Source of the DNA: Phoronis australis
Lineage: Eukaryota > Phoronida > Phoronidae
Reading direction: 5' to 3'
DNA: 64,000 nucleotides
Assembly (NCBI GenBank): GCA_002633005.1
Contig: NMRA01000335.1
Location: 272,475 to 336,474, forward strand
Shown here: positions 10,112-23,000 of the stretch, piece by piece
How the letters are laid out: each line of letters begins with the position of its first letter
Position numbering within the stretch: position 1 is the stretch's first letter
Notes under the pieces: generated by a model
Database searches by the model: none
Seen by the model: the letters and a program-made list of their open reading frames with translations, nothing else
What the model was told of the DNA's origin: nothing
Program-made: the position numbers and the translations under genes

Positions 10112-10800
10112 GTAACATTAAGTGATGGTAAGAGCAACGACAATTTTGTAGTTAATAAATTTTGTAATGGTAAGCATCCTGTATCAAAACTTATTCCTTT
10201 GACAGAAAACCTGTGTTTAACGTTGCCTCAAATACAGCATGAGTGTGCAGTTTCATGACAGCCACAGTGGCTAAACAGCTGTCTGTCTGACTCCATCGTC
10301 GTCTGACAAGTTCTCTAAACTATGAACTCTCAAGTCGAGCTTCTTCTCCTTTCTTCCTTGTTTTCCTCTTCTTGGCACAAGAGGTTCGTTTCCACAGGCT
10401 CCGTGCTAAAAATCAAAAGCGAGAAAACGGTCTGTTAAGACATTCAGGAACATTTTGTTAAAATACTAAAGGGTGGCCCCCTCCAAACATGACAAGAGAA
10501 AGAAAAACTAAATGCAGCATACTGTACAATTGATGAAGCCATCGCGGACCTTTGTTATTTAATAACAATTGGCTTACCTCACGATATCCACAGTAAACAA
10601 CAGGAAAGTTTGATAACAACACAAAAAGAACAAATAAGTAAGAAACCTCGGGCACACATTTTGCTCTCCATTTTGTAATGCTCACATCAACAGCACAGCC
10701 TCTTTGGTGACCGAGTACATTTCACTTTGCATCAGTCAGCTGGAATAAAACTGTCGAGTGCCCTTTCAAAACTGCAGAATTTTAAGCTATGATTAAATAT
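10112..10800 (-). other. Probable 3' untranslated region of the adhesion GPCR
   Basis: No exon is seen here. It immediately follows the GPCR stop codon on the minus strand. I found no unambiguous polyadenylation signal, so the transcript end cannot be placed. Confidence 0.35.
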
Positions 10801-11034
10801 TTAAGGTGAAGCGACACCCTCGCTACTCTTCTCCAAACTTACGGTATGCTCATCCTCCTCCTGTCCATCCTCACTATTGTCACCAGACAACGAGTCTTGT
10901 GACTGATTAAGCCCCTCTGCTGATGAAGTTAACTCGTAACCCTGCATAGCCAAGTTCTTCCTAATTCTCCGTTGTTTGTAGATGTTTCGAACCTCCTCGT
11001 TAAGTAAAAAGTAAAACACCAGAAAGAATGAGCC
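10801..11034 (-). CDS. aGPCR exon 19: helix 7 and cytoplasmic tail
   Basis: Reads GSFFLVFYFLLNEEVRNIYK then QRRIRKNLAMQGYELTSS and an acidic serine-rich end (SGDNSEDGQEEDEHTVS), stop at 10801-10803. Many S/T next to D/E suggest casein kinase 2-type sites. The last three residues, ASP, are not a clear PDZ ligand. Confidence 0.93.
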   Translation of the reverse strand, partial: GSFFLVFYFLLNEEVRNIYKQRRIRKNLAMQGYELTSSAEGLNQSQDSLSGDNSEDGQEEDEHTVSLEKSSEGVASP

Positions 11035-14000
11035 CTGAAACAAATAAATAAGCTTTAGTTGTTCTTAAGTTTACACAGAAACAGAGGTTTCAACATGATT
11101 AACATAATGAAGAACAACTTGTCAGCATTTGTTGGTGACAAGAAATAAAATTCAGTTTTGCGAGACAACGTGGCAGATAACTGAAATTTCACTTTTTCAT
11201 ACAATTTCTTTAAGAAAAAGAAATCATTCAGAAAATATTACCTCGAAGTAACTTTCAGCATTGTTTGTATGTTGTAGTTGTTACCAAACAGCAAACTTCT
11301 AGTGAAATTTTGATCACTTTCAAAAACGGCAGTTGTGATATTTGTTTGTCCTCAAATGGAACATTTAGTACATATGGTAATGATACCATATCGTTATTTT
11401 TCAAATTATTAACATATAGGTGCAAGCTTCATAACATTATCTAGTGTATATGCGAACACCTTAAAACTGTCAATGCACTACATTAAACAATGTGGCAAGC
11501 TCCCCTCATAAGCAAAATTCACCTTAGTTTTTTCTCGACTTTTGCTCTTAAGAGTTTTCACACATTTTGCGTTTGGAAGGGGTAACCAGTCCGCATAGTG
11601 GCTTAGAACTTTGCGGATGATTGTAAATCATGGGTGTTGTTCACACACAACAGGCGTTTGGAAATTAACATGCAACTAACTCCACCTCATCGAGGTAGGG
11701 CAACTTGTTTTAGGGTAACTTGCATCACTTCTAATCACTGTGTGGTCACAAACCTGGGGCAAGGCTGGAGTAATTATCAGATGCTATAACATAATAGATA
11801 GACAGGTCTTTTGTGTGGCGTCATTGTCATGCACAGAGCAAAAATTTCCACTCCACCTTAGTTATCGGATTTGTGAACGCGGACCCCCCACTTAAAAGTG
11901 GGGTAAGTTGCACAAGACATAAGTTCAAGTTGTTCTCGGATAGGCTGTGTAAAGACAGAACTCTAGCATACAAAATGTACAGTTAGCCTGTAACTAAACA
12001 CAGCTTAACAAAGTGTTAATGGTCCTGGCTGAGAAGATAATTGTTTTTTAACTCCCTTTGGATTTTGAATAGCCAAGCCCGAAATACCACGGTGAGATTT
12101 CAGACATAGGCCACCTTTACAAACAGATGCATGGGACAAAATACCCCATTCACTGAAAATATAAAAGAAACAAGACAAATCGATTTTAAAGTTTAACGGG
12201 GTACAAGTAAAGTATTAAATTCCTAAAGGCAGACACTGAGGAGCTTTAGAAACAAAACTGATGACTTGCTAATTACCTGCAACAAATTAAACAGGGCAAA
12301 TAAATACTTGATGATGCTCCCCCTCATTTTGAGTGATAGAAACGCAAATGCCCAGACGACACTGAGTAGAATAAGCTGAGTCCACAAGGCCCTGGTGTGA
12401 TTTCTGCAACAAAACACGGCAAACGTTAAATTCAATCCACAGTGCTTCCGCAACGACTTTTTCTTCACTGATCAGCAGTGCAGTTCACCACAGACAGGGT
12501 CGTCGCACATCGTATGTTCATCTTGCAAAATTTGTTCGCGTTTTGCGAAATAAAATTTTGATTTTCCACGAGTTGTTTTTCCACAAAATGTATACTGACG
12601 GTAATTTCTCAAGTTAGTGATCATTGGCATGCATAACTGAATGGATTGCATCAACTCACGATATGGCTGATAAAATCAAGAACTTGTTTACTTATCTTAA
12701 GGACATTTTCTGTATTGACCTTTTTGATTTGTCATCCGTTCATCACGGTTGTGTGGAAACTATTTTGTCATCTCCCAGTTTTCCATGAATAAAGCCATTA
12801 TATCAAATAACACTGTCCCAGCGTTAGCTTCATAACAATTTGTCTTCACTAACGTATTAGTACAACACTGGCCTCAAATGTACATGGCCAAAAACCTATT
12901 ACACAGATTTTCAGTGATCTGACTTACTGTAACAATTTATTGGCTGACTCGTCCTTGGCGTAAGAGCTTTCGTTTTGTTCCTTGGCGGTGAACGTTAACA
13001 CAAGCATAGCAACGCAAACAATGCCCATTGGGGGCCCCAGGAACAACCAGATATACTCCCAGGCAATCCAGCACCTGTCAACAGAAAATCAACTGAGAGA
13101 GGCCACAAGCATTAATCACTTGGTACGGTGCACAACAAAACGTTCAGACAAACATTCTGTAATTTCTGTCATGACTGGTTTGAAGAAGTAAAATTCATCA
13201 TCAAGGAAGTGTTCCCCCATGATGGAGGTGAAATAACAGGGAAATCTGTAATTAGAATTTTTCCACTACAATAGTCATTACCAGTCAGTCTTGCATTTAT
13301 TACAATTAGCCATTAAGACAAGGGAAGAGCACTTAGTCTGGTTTCCTTTGTCATGCACTGTACGCCCAAACTAGCGTGTATTGCACATATCTTATTCATA
13401 CCGAGCACCAGCTGTCCACTTTCCTAATTTAGGTTGCTTAGATATGAGCTACCTCGTGTGCCCAGCGTACACAGTCGAGTTGATTTTCAGTTCTCGCGAG
13501 AGAGACATCGTAATTGCTAGACCACATCATCATGTGATAAGATGCATGTCAGGCTGACTGCATCGACTACTTTTGCAAGTGTGCTTTACAGCTAAATTAC
13601 TGCAGTTTGTTCAAAACTCTTCTATCGACAATACTTCATTGACAAATTTCACAGGAAGACAGAGACACTAATAACAGACTGGTCATGGTTTGGGGAACTT
13701 TCAAATAAAAAATATCTGCAGCCCGTTTTTATCGTAAGTCCGGTCTTAAGTACGGCAGTCATAACTGGCGTTCATTTGCACACAGTTCCTTTACATCCTT
13801 GTGCATACCACATCTATTTGAACATGAACAATTATTAGTTCAGCATCAGTGGCAATGGATTCAAAAAGAAGAATTATCATTAAAAACATCTAACGGTTTG
13901 CCAACGACTTTCACCAAACTGCCTTCATGAATTTGAACACAATTTGGGATAACGAGACTAATAATATGCAATTCATACCCAGCGACCTACAGTAATTCCT

Positions 14001-17000
14001 CTACTTGAAATATCACTGCCCACAGACAACCCTCCACACATCTCAGTTGTGCAATGTCAATAGTATTTGAATACACAAATTTTTAATTGATTTAAAAAGT
14101 AGTAACTTATAATTAATCCAAGCATGACCAATCGTGCAAAAACTTACATATCATTGGCATAATAGTCATCCGTGTGCGACCCAACAAAGGCACCAACCAG
14201 AACTGCTGGAAGAACTGCAAATACCAATACAGTAAACAGTTTAATTTTTGTCTGCATTTTTCACTCCAAACAAGGAGAGTTCCTTTCCAAAATGGTTAAA
14301 CCAAAACGGAGTATTTTGAAGGCTGGTTATTTGTAGTATGCACCCCACACCAATGACTTGATCGACTTTTTGTGATGCATTACGGTGACAAACATCTACA
14401 AGTTTGACAAACATATTTTCAGGGGTGTATCTACCTCAGGAAACAGTTCGGCCTAATGTGTTGAGAGTCAGACTCCTGATCTCAACGTCATAGGTTAGAA
14501 TCCCACAGGACCTCACTGCTAGACCCATGAGTTAGGTATAGCTCCTGACAGCACGGTCTCAATTTGTGTATACGTGTGGAGAAATTCCTTTCAGGCCGAG
14601 TGGCCTGCACGTGTCTAATGCAACTTGTATCAGACCACCTGCACTATTTTTCACCACGTGTCGATGAAAAAACATGAAAAAAAAACGTTACGGGCAAATG
14701 GACCTATCTGCTGTGATGAACTGCAAAATGTAGGTCAGACGTTGACGTACCCCATCCCAGGATGTAGAATCTGTACATAGACGTGCTGCCCGTATCCTGG
14801 CCATGTGAATGAGCCGTGTACGTAATGACAATGTAGAGGTTGAACGCCTCGTTCATCAACCACATGAACTGAGCAAGGAAGAAGTAGTGAAACATGACGG
14901 AAAACACGTGACACACGAGCTGTAAGGGAAGACGGCAGCTTTAAACATCAACGTTTGATAATTAAAACATTCATTTCCTTAGATCAAAGGCAAAAAAGTT
15001 ATCATAATATTATCTCCACAAGTAGCATTAACGTACAGTTCAGATTACAAATAATTTGTCAAGCGAGCAGCAACAAGGCAATGGTCAGATGTCTAGAAGA
15101 CAAGGGGAGGCCAGCCACCCAGCAAAGAGGACCATTCTTCAGTTGTCCCCATACACCCTGTCATTGGCTCTAAATAGTTGTAAACGGAAATGAACCATGA
15201 ATTAGAAATTGCCAATTACACACTGGAAAATTCAACGAAATAAATTTTAAATTAAAATTAAATTACTACTTATCTCTACACCTCGTGTGCTTGTAGGCGA
15301 AGATTTTGTGCTCGTAGGAACTCGATACAAGCCAAAACTACACTTGTCAAAAATATTTCTTTTCAGGATCAAATCCTGCCCATGACTGTACCATAGCTGG
15401 TGAGGCATTATAGATAAAGCGAATAGGTTGAGTGTAATCAAAGCAGTCTCTCCGACAGTTGAACTCAACTTAAAAATATCTATCCTAAGGCACAGTTTCA
15501 AGAACTCACTCCAGAAGTTCAAACTTATCGTTAAAAAGGTACCGTTATAAATTGCATGCAGACATGTGCCAGAATTGTACCAAAACTGTAAATACAATAC
15601 CTGATGTTGAATCTGATTAATACCGAACATGAAGGATAGGTGGCAGCACAAGAGAGCCAATGAAAAATGTTTATGAATGGCAGCAGTTGTCGATGAGGTT
15701 CTAAAAGATAAACAAAAACCAGTGCCAACTTTACCATTGTAAATTATTTACTGAAAAAGGTGAATAGCAATAGCAAAAGGGGACTGGCAGCAATCAGAAC
15801 ACGGGGAACGTATCGCAGAATAAACCTAAGAGACGAAGAGATGAAAGAATAGACCAAGTAATTGATAACTACATCAATTAAACGTTTAAGTATTGGGTGT
15901 CCGTGTCGCTATTATACCAAAGACAAGGGTACGGGCTTAAGAGAAAGTAAAGTTTATAAAATACTGCTTTAGCTATGCACTGGTTTGTCAGATAATTTCT
16001 AAATGTTAACAAACTTGCAGAACATATACTACATCCACTCATTCATTACATTAGTCTGTAAATGAAGTTCTGTGTTTGAACAGAACAAGAAGGAGCTCTG
16101 ACTCTAGCACTTTTTGCAGCCTTCTTCACTCCAGATATCACACATATGAACAAAACAAAAAACATAGTTACACAGAAACAATCTAGAACACAAATGACTA
16201 CCAAATTAACATAAAACCTATTTATATATGTCTGTTTTCTGGCTTAAACCTCATGTAATTATTATAAATAATAAAACACAACACTCGGCACAAAGGGATT
16301 ATGAACAATTTTTTAAACAAAGCAGTCAATCATAAATCCATAAATTCAATTGCCAATGAGGCATTGGTTCATGGTGTCAGCAATATGAGAGGTCGTGCTT
16401 TTGCAGACTGGAAACCGAACTAGTAACAATCAAGCTACAATTAATGCTTCAACCAGGCTTGGCAATTCAGAACTCATAGAGGGTAATACAATTACAATTA
16501 TCTTCCAGCCAGGACCATAACCCTTTATTTAGCTAGGTTTACTTAGTACACAGGCAAACTGGGACAGCAGGTTTCACAAAGAACTACATTCACTGGCCTA
16601 GTGCGAATGAGTGACACCCAAAATTCTAAACCACTATCGAACTAGTTACCCTTCCCAAGCCAAAAATGTCAATTGTATGATTGGCAGAGACATGTTCCAA
16701 CAAAACCCCCTCCCCAGTTATCTAATTTTTAGAAAATCTACAAGAGCCCAAACCACTTGTCTACTAGTTAAAGTGGCAACAAATCAACGATATTATTTAC
16801 CTGAGATAGAGCAGCATCACTAGAGTGATGAGACAGAGGAGAGCCGAGATGGCACACCCAATGTATGAGGGGATGGTCATCAGATCGTGGGGCTTTTCAC
16901 CTTTGTCCCACTGAAATAGAACGAGGGGATCCCCGGCCGTCATCTCACTTACGTTGATATTAACAAGAGTCCAAAAGTGTTCATCAGCTTTCTACATATC

Positions 17001-20000
17001 CATAATAGAAGGTGATATCGAACACAAGCAAGCTAATGAATCTCACCATTAAGACTTTCGACTGCCAAGGACGGCTGACTTCCTCAGAATATTCAGTTGC
17101 ATAGACTGCCGCTTAGGAGGTACACTTGTTAGGACTACGAGGTACATATGTTAGGAGGTACACTAACAGCCAAGACTGTATATACAGGACAATTCCAGAT
17201 CTCATCTCTGTTTATAGGGGGAGTATGATGCCCGATGTTGATAGCTTCCATGATCTTTCTAGGAATGTACCTGTTCTCAGTGTCTAAAATGCTAACTGGC
17301 TCCCAGTCAAGAACAATATGACCGTGTTCTTGAGCTTGCTGATCAAATAAGGCTGAAGACATTTCCTACACTCATCAGGCGTCATACCCCATCTATCAAC
17401 AGAGACGGAGGTCGGGAATTGCCCTGCATATACAACCCCCGAGTATGTATTTATTGGCCACTAGCACTCCTCCTAGCGGTACTGTGCGCAACTTATCATT
17501 TTGAGGAAGACAGCCGTCTATGATAGATAAAAGTCTCAAATTTAGAATGACATAAAATGCTATGGTCATTTTTATTTTCAAATCCTACGGATAGCGGAAA
17601 ATTGCCTTCTTCACATTTTTCACAGCAGATGAATAGAACTTTCAGTTACCAGGTGACGATCATGCACTTCTCCTCATTCAAAATTCTAAGCAAAAGCTCA
17701 ATGAAGCAACTCCATAAAAAGATCCAATTCACATGACCACCGACTGTCGCATTTTCATTGAAGTTATTTGAATTTACACAAGGCCATCTATCAGTTAATA
17801 TACACAACCTGGCTGCAATTAACAGTAAAAGATTTTTAAGCACCACTGCAACCACGCCACTGAACATAGATGCAAGCTAATTGACACCGACACCAATCAA
17901 GTTAGAATAATTATAAAACTTGTATGTTGACATCACACATCTAACACTAGACATCAATCTACTTACATTGACATCATACATGTCAGTCGTGACGGCGTAC
18001 AAGCCTGGTGAGAAGAACTCACAGCGCGCGTGGACAGGACTGGTCTCATTCAGTGAATCCTTGACTGACTCCCATTTCCACAGATGTGTTCTGTAAAAGA
18101 TGATGCCAGCTCAGACTGAGAACCTTGTCATGTAATACGGAGATGTAATATACTACAGAAAGTGTGTGGTCAGAAAAAGCAAGTGCCACTTGGGCAAGAA
18201 TGGATAACAGGACACAACTAATGCGAAAATTTCACCATCGGTGTTTTGATTAAATCGCCAATTTTTTCACCATCAGGTACTGTAACAGTGTTTTTAATTT
18301 AGTGCAATACATAATAAATAAAAAATTTTAAGGATAAAGTGTGTGACTTTAATTCACTAAAGCTACCACTGTTAATTGGAATAAAGTCCTTAGTACACAG
18401 TCAATGATTTACGTACCTAGTTAACGTTTTCGGCCTTCACTTTGAGGCCTTTCTCAAACCAATAACTTAAAAGGCTGGGATTTGTGACATTATCCTGCGT
18501 GGGGACATCTGACGACACACGTCCCAGCCCCTCACATCATCATTAGTTTGAGAAAGGTCTCAGAGTGAAGGCCAAAAACATTAACTAGGTGCGTAAATCG
18601 TTGACTGTGTACTAAAAACTTTATTCCAATTATGATATATCCAATCAAATGAATCTGTTTCAAGCTACCAATGTTCTTGATGGTAAATTTGCTTTATTCC
18701 GCTCAACCTTCCATTAACTTCTAAAATTATAGCCGAAGAGTGAACGTTAGAGTTAGAATATTCAGTTGTTGCTCACCAGTGACAACTTCTAAGCAACAAG
18801 ATCTGCCATCACATGCACAGCGCTACCTATCTGGAAGGTGAACACACCTGGCCCACTTATATTTACCCAACAATAATGCAGCTACAGTTGTCCACACCAC
18901 ATACTTAGAAGAATGGCCAATTGTGTGACTCATTTACACAAGACTAATGCGCGTGACCCATTTACACAAGACTAATGTGCTTGACCCATTTACACAACAC
19001 TAATGCGCTTGCAGTCTACACAACCCACCTGTTACCGTGCTGTAACTTGACACACTCTGGGTTAGAGATGTTGAATGTCTACAAGAATACCAAGTGTTAC
19101 ACAGCTGTACTCAATCACAAGACAATGAACAGGGGAGGAGAATGTTTTTTAACACGTAAGTCTCTGTGGGCAATACACAACTATTACCTAATCAACAACC
19201 CGAGTTCGATTCTTGGGTTTGAAATGACATATAGTCCGACTCATTAAATTAGGGACTGTGAATCATCTCTCGTCCAAAAAGCAAGATCATGCAAGACTAC
19301 ACAAACTCACACAAGTGAAAGGCCACTCTAATTTTTCTTACTAACAGCCTAGTAAAATGGTAGCCACTGAAGTGGTTTGTCAGTGATGTTGGAATCTTGA
19401 AACACAGGATAGAATTCATACGGGAGAATTCAGTTTCCATTCCATAAGCGAAGACTTCTGACCACACACACTTGGCTAACGTCTCGCGTCTAGGCCGCCG
19501 CACAGCTCGGGCATACTTAGAACTGCCAGGCAACTTAAGTTCAATGCTGTGGCTTCAATAGTATATGTTCAAAGTAGCATATGCTCAATTTCATGAATTA
19601 ATGTCTCAAACAACAACATTACAGGAGTTCCTTACACTAGTAAAGTTGAATAGCACAGCAACTGGCTCCAACAAGTCTGTAACAGTGTGTCCGTCAATGT
19701 GAACATAGACTCCGAACAAGACCGAGTTAACATTGTCTTCCTGGCTGGCTCTGTATGGGGAAGATATTTATAAATATTCATCCACGGAATCTGCAGTTAT
19801 TGGTAGAAAACTTCAGAATCAAGCATCCACAACATAAATTTCATCATGCCACTGTATTCAGTATGAACTTTCAAAAACAACTGGGCCATGTGTTCGACTC
19901 TTTTCCAGCAAAATTGAATGGACCATCCTTTTACAGTGGTATTAAATTCATGCTTTTTGTCAAATAAAACAAGGTTTGATTTAGGTCACTTGTTGGTAGT

Positions 20001-23000
20001 CTTAAATTGCTCCTTTGTCAAGGAAGGCGGGTTTATTGAGTTTGGAAAGAACTGACAGTTCGTTACTTTCTCACACAGCATTTGAGGTCACAGCATTACC
20101 TGACATTTTGTGAGCTTGGTCAGAAGAGGTATAACCAACGGTCAGATCTTTAACCGAGCTCAGAGATCACTTCTAAACTGAGTAAGAAAGAAAATAAGAC
20201 CAATTTCATAACAGTATGAGGCCTAAATCAAAGCTCTTTTTTGACAAAAGCACAAGTTTAATGCCACTTTTATTAAGAGTCTTAACATGATCTTGATAAT
20301 ACAGAAAAGATGTTTACAGTCTGGTGTAATTTTATACTGAAAATAAAAGAATCTATTGCTGTTAGGTTAATGTTTCACTTTTGTGCAAGAAAGTGACAGA
20401 AACAAATGCCAAATAAAACATGAAAAAATAACTTGAATAAACTTGTACATATGAATGACAAGACCACACTCTAAGTCATAATTATACATAGCAACCAAAG
20501 GTCACTTACGTATCTACATTGTGATTGGGCAGCTTGAGAGTGAAGCCAGAGTACCGGACAGTAGAAATGCCGATGTAATCCTCGTCCGTTATATTATGTC
20601 GGCCAATCTGCTCATTTAGGGCATTCTTTGGTAATATCGCGTACCCATAGATGTCAGTCATGTTGACTGTCCTCGCATCCTTTTTCGACGGGAATGCATC
20701 GCCTCGATCAACAAAGTCTTTCACTTTCACCAGCCTCACTTTGACCACTAAAATTTCAAATACGTTGAATCCTGATGATTAACATTACATTATGATCCAT
20801 CATTAGAGGACTTAACACTCTCAAGGTGGCGCTGTTAATAAACACCGCCCTCTATTGGAGATCTGAGAACTTAAGAGAAACTTAGATGTTTACTATGAAT
20901 GAACATGGATACATCTGTGAGGTAAGGATCTCTAAATATATACTTACTATAAATGAATGAGGGAGGTTGATATGTGTAGTGCAAGCAGAACGTTTCAGAC
21001 AATCAAAAAACAAGTGGCAAAAGGTGTTTACCTAACTATGTACAGTTTATTTTCAAAATAGACTGAACAGACTTTGACAGAACAGCCACTCTGCCAGACT
21101 ACCGGTATGTCTAACTATGCAGAACTCCTTGACAGAATTATTTGCCAGTTTGGTTAAACGTTTATCATTGACAATAAAATATCAATATTGTTGAAATTTA
21201 ATTAGAGTCTAACGGACCTTATTGCGCCTAACCAACAATTGTTTATTTGTGAGTGGTCTTGCTGTGAGTTGTTGCCATTTCAACAAAGTGCATAGAGCAA
21301 CGGATATTACTGACATTTAGGCAACATTGACAAGGATTTTAGACAAAAGGAAACGGAGTTGTCATTTTGTGCATTGAAATTTTGTCTAATTTCAATGATG
21401 TCCAGTTTATTATGAAAACTAATAGACTGTTTTGGTCCAGTATAGTAAGCACAAAGTTGATGCAGGGGTTCGTATTTTCAATACCTCTGGCAGTTTTTCA
21501 CCCCACTGAAACTGTTATCAACTTTATGCAGAGATACACAGATAAGATGGAGCTGATGATCCAGACAGGCATGTTGGCATTTTGTGACAATTAACCCTCG
21601 AGAGTTGAGAGCTGCAATCTATGGTTAACATGACTGCCTGTTGCTCCCACGACCAGAGTTAACCTGTTTTGGATTTAATAATTTGAGAATATCACCCAGT
21701 CTGGATAGCAACATTGGTGGCTGTATCTCCCATTTCCTGTACGATAACTAAAGCCCCGTTTACACATTCCAATTAACTGTATCAATTTGGATATGACCGT
21801 CACTTTTAACTATATGGGGTACACAGACAGGTCTTCCAACTGGAGATTTCAAGCTAGCAAGTCATGCGATTTTGTCAGTTGTAACAGAGCATTTTAATTT
21901 TCCTCCGACTTATAAAAAGTCTGATAACCAGACCACTGTCGGCACAAAATATTTATAAGAAGTCCCATATGCCAATCCAATAGTGCAGACAGAGTTTAAT
22001 AGCATGACTATCCATACTGACAACATTCAGTCGGTTGAAGTATACCGATGAGCACTCCAGCACTAACTTAGTAATGAGCACATGCATTCAACAAATGACA
22101 CCTTCAACAACTATTTCTTAATAACCTGAATTGTTAAGGTGCTTCCTGAATTCAGCCTGGTTCCCAGCAAGTTGTCGGGTATCCTTCACATGGAACAAGA
22201 GGGACTTGTATGTGACCCTTGACCCCTTCTCCATGACCTTGATGAACTCATCACCTTCCTCCCCGGGGGGTTTAGTGCGGTTCCACCCAACCTCCTGACC
22301 TTTGTCAATTAGCATGTCCAGTGCTTCAAAATAGAGCTGAAAACATATTCACAGTGAGTGTAATCGTTCTCTGCCAGTACATTTCATGACAGAATTAAAA
22401 GCCTTCGACACAATCAAATGTCAAGTGAAAAGTATCCAGTCATAATTAGTTTTGGCATAATTAATTCTAAACTATGGCACAAACTATTTTATGATACCCT
22501 CATTTCCAGTATTATTGATACTCTAAGAGAAAAGCCATTTACCATTAGCCCACCACTTAGTTTACTCCTATTTCAATCCTTGCACAGCAATGTAAACTTC
22601 TCGTTTTACTATTACAGCAAACTCACAGACAGGCAATGTAAACTTCTAGTTTTACTATTTACAACAATCTCACAGACAGGCAATTCTAGCTTAAAAGCAT
22701 AACTACTACAATAGTCTATATAGAGGAACAGTGATTACCATGGCAACCATTACCTTAGAGAATTTGTTGACATCTTCATTGGTCGGAGACAGTTGGTTGT
22801 AGTTGAAGTTCTTAAGATTCTGCTTGCCGTGAGATATGAGTGATGAGATACGCGGATCACTGACAAGGGAGTCCTGGGTAAATGAGAGAGGTGGTAATTA
22901 CAACTCTGTATCCATGGGGTCTGTACGACATAAACTGCTTCTGTGGTGTACTTTACATTGGCATGATCAGGAAAGTCAGTTTTAATGTTCTAAAACTTTA

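Noticed and set aside
15247-15660. 137-codon minus-strand ORF
   Set aside because: Its start is helix 2 of the GPCR; the rest is intron read-through past the donor at 15601.
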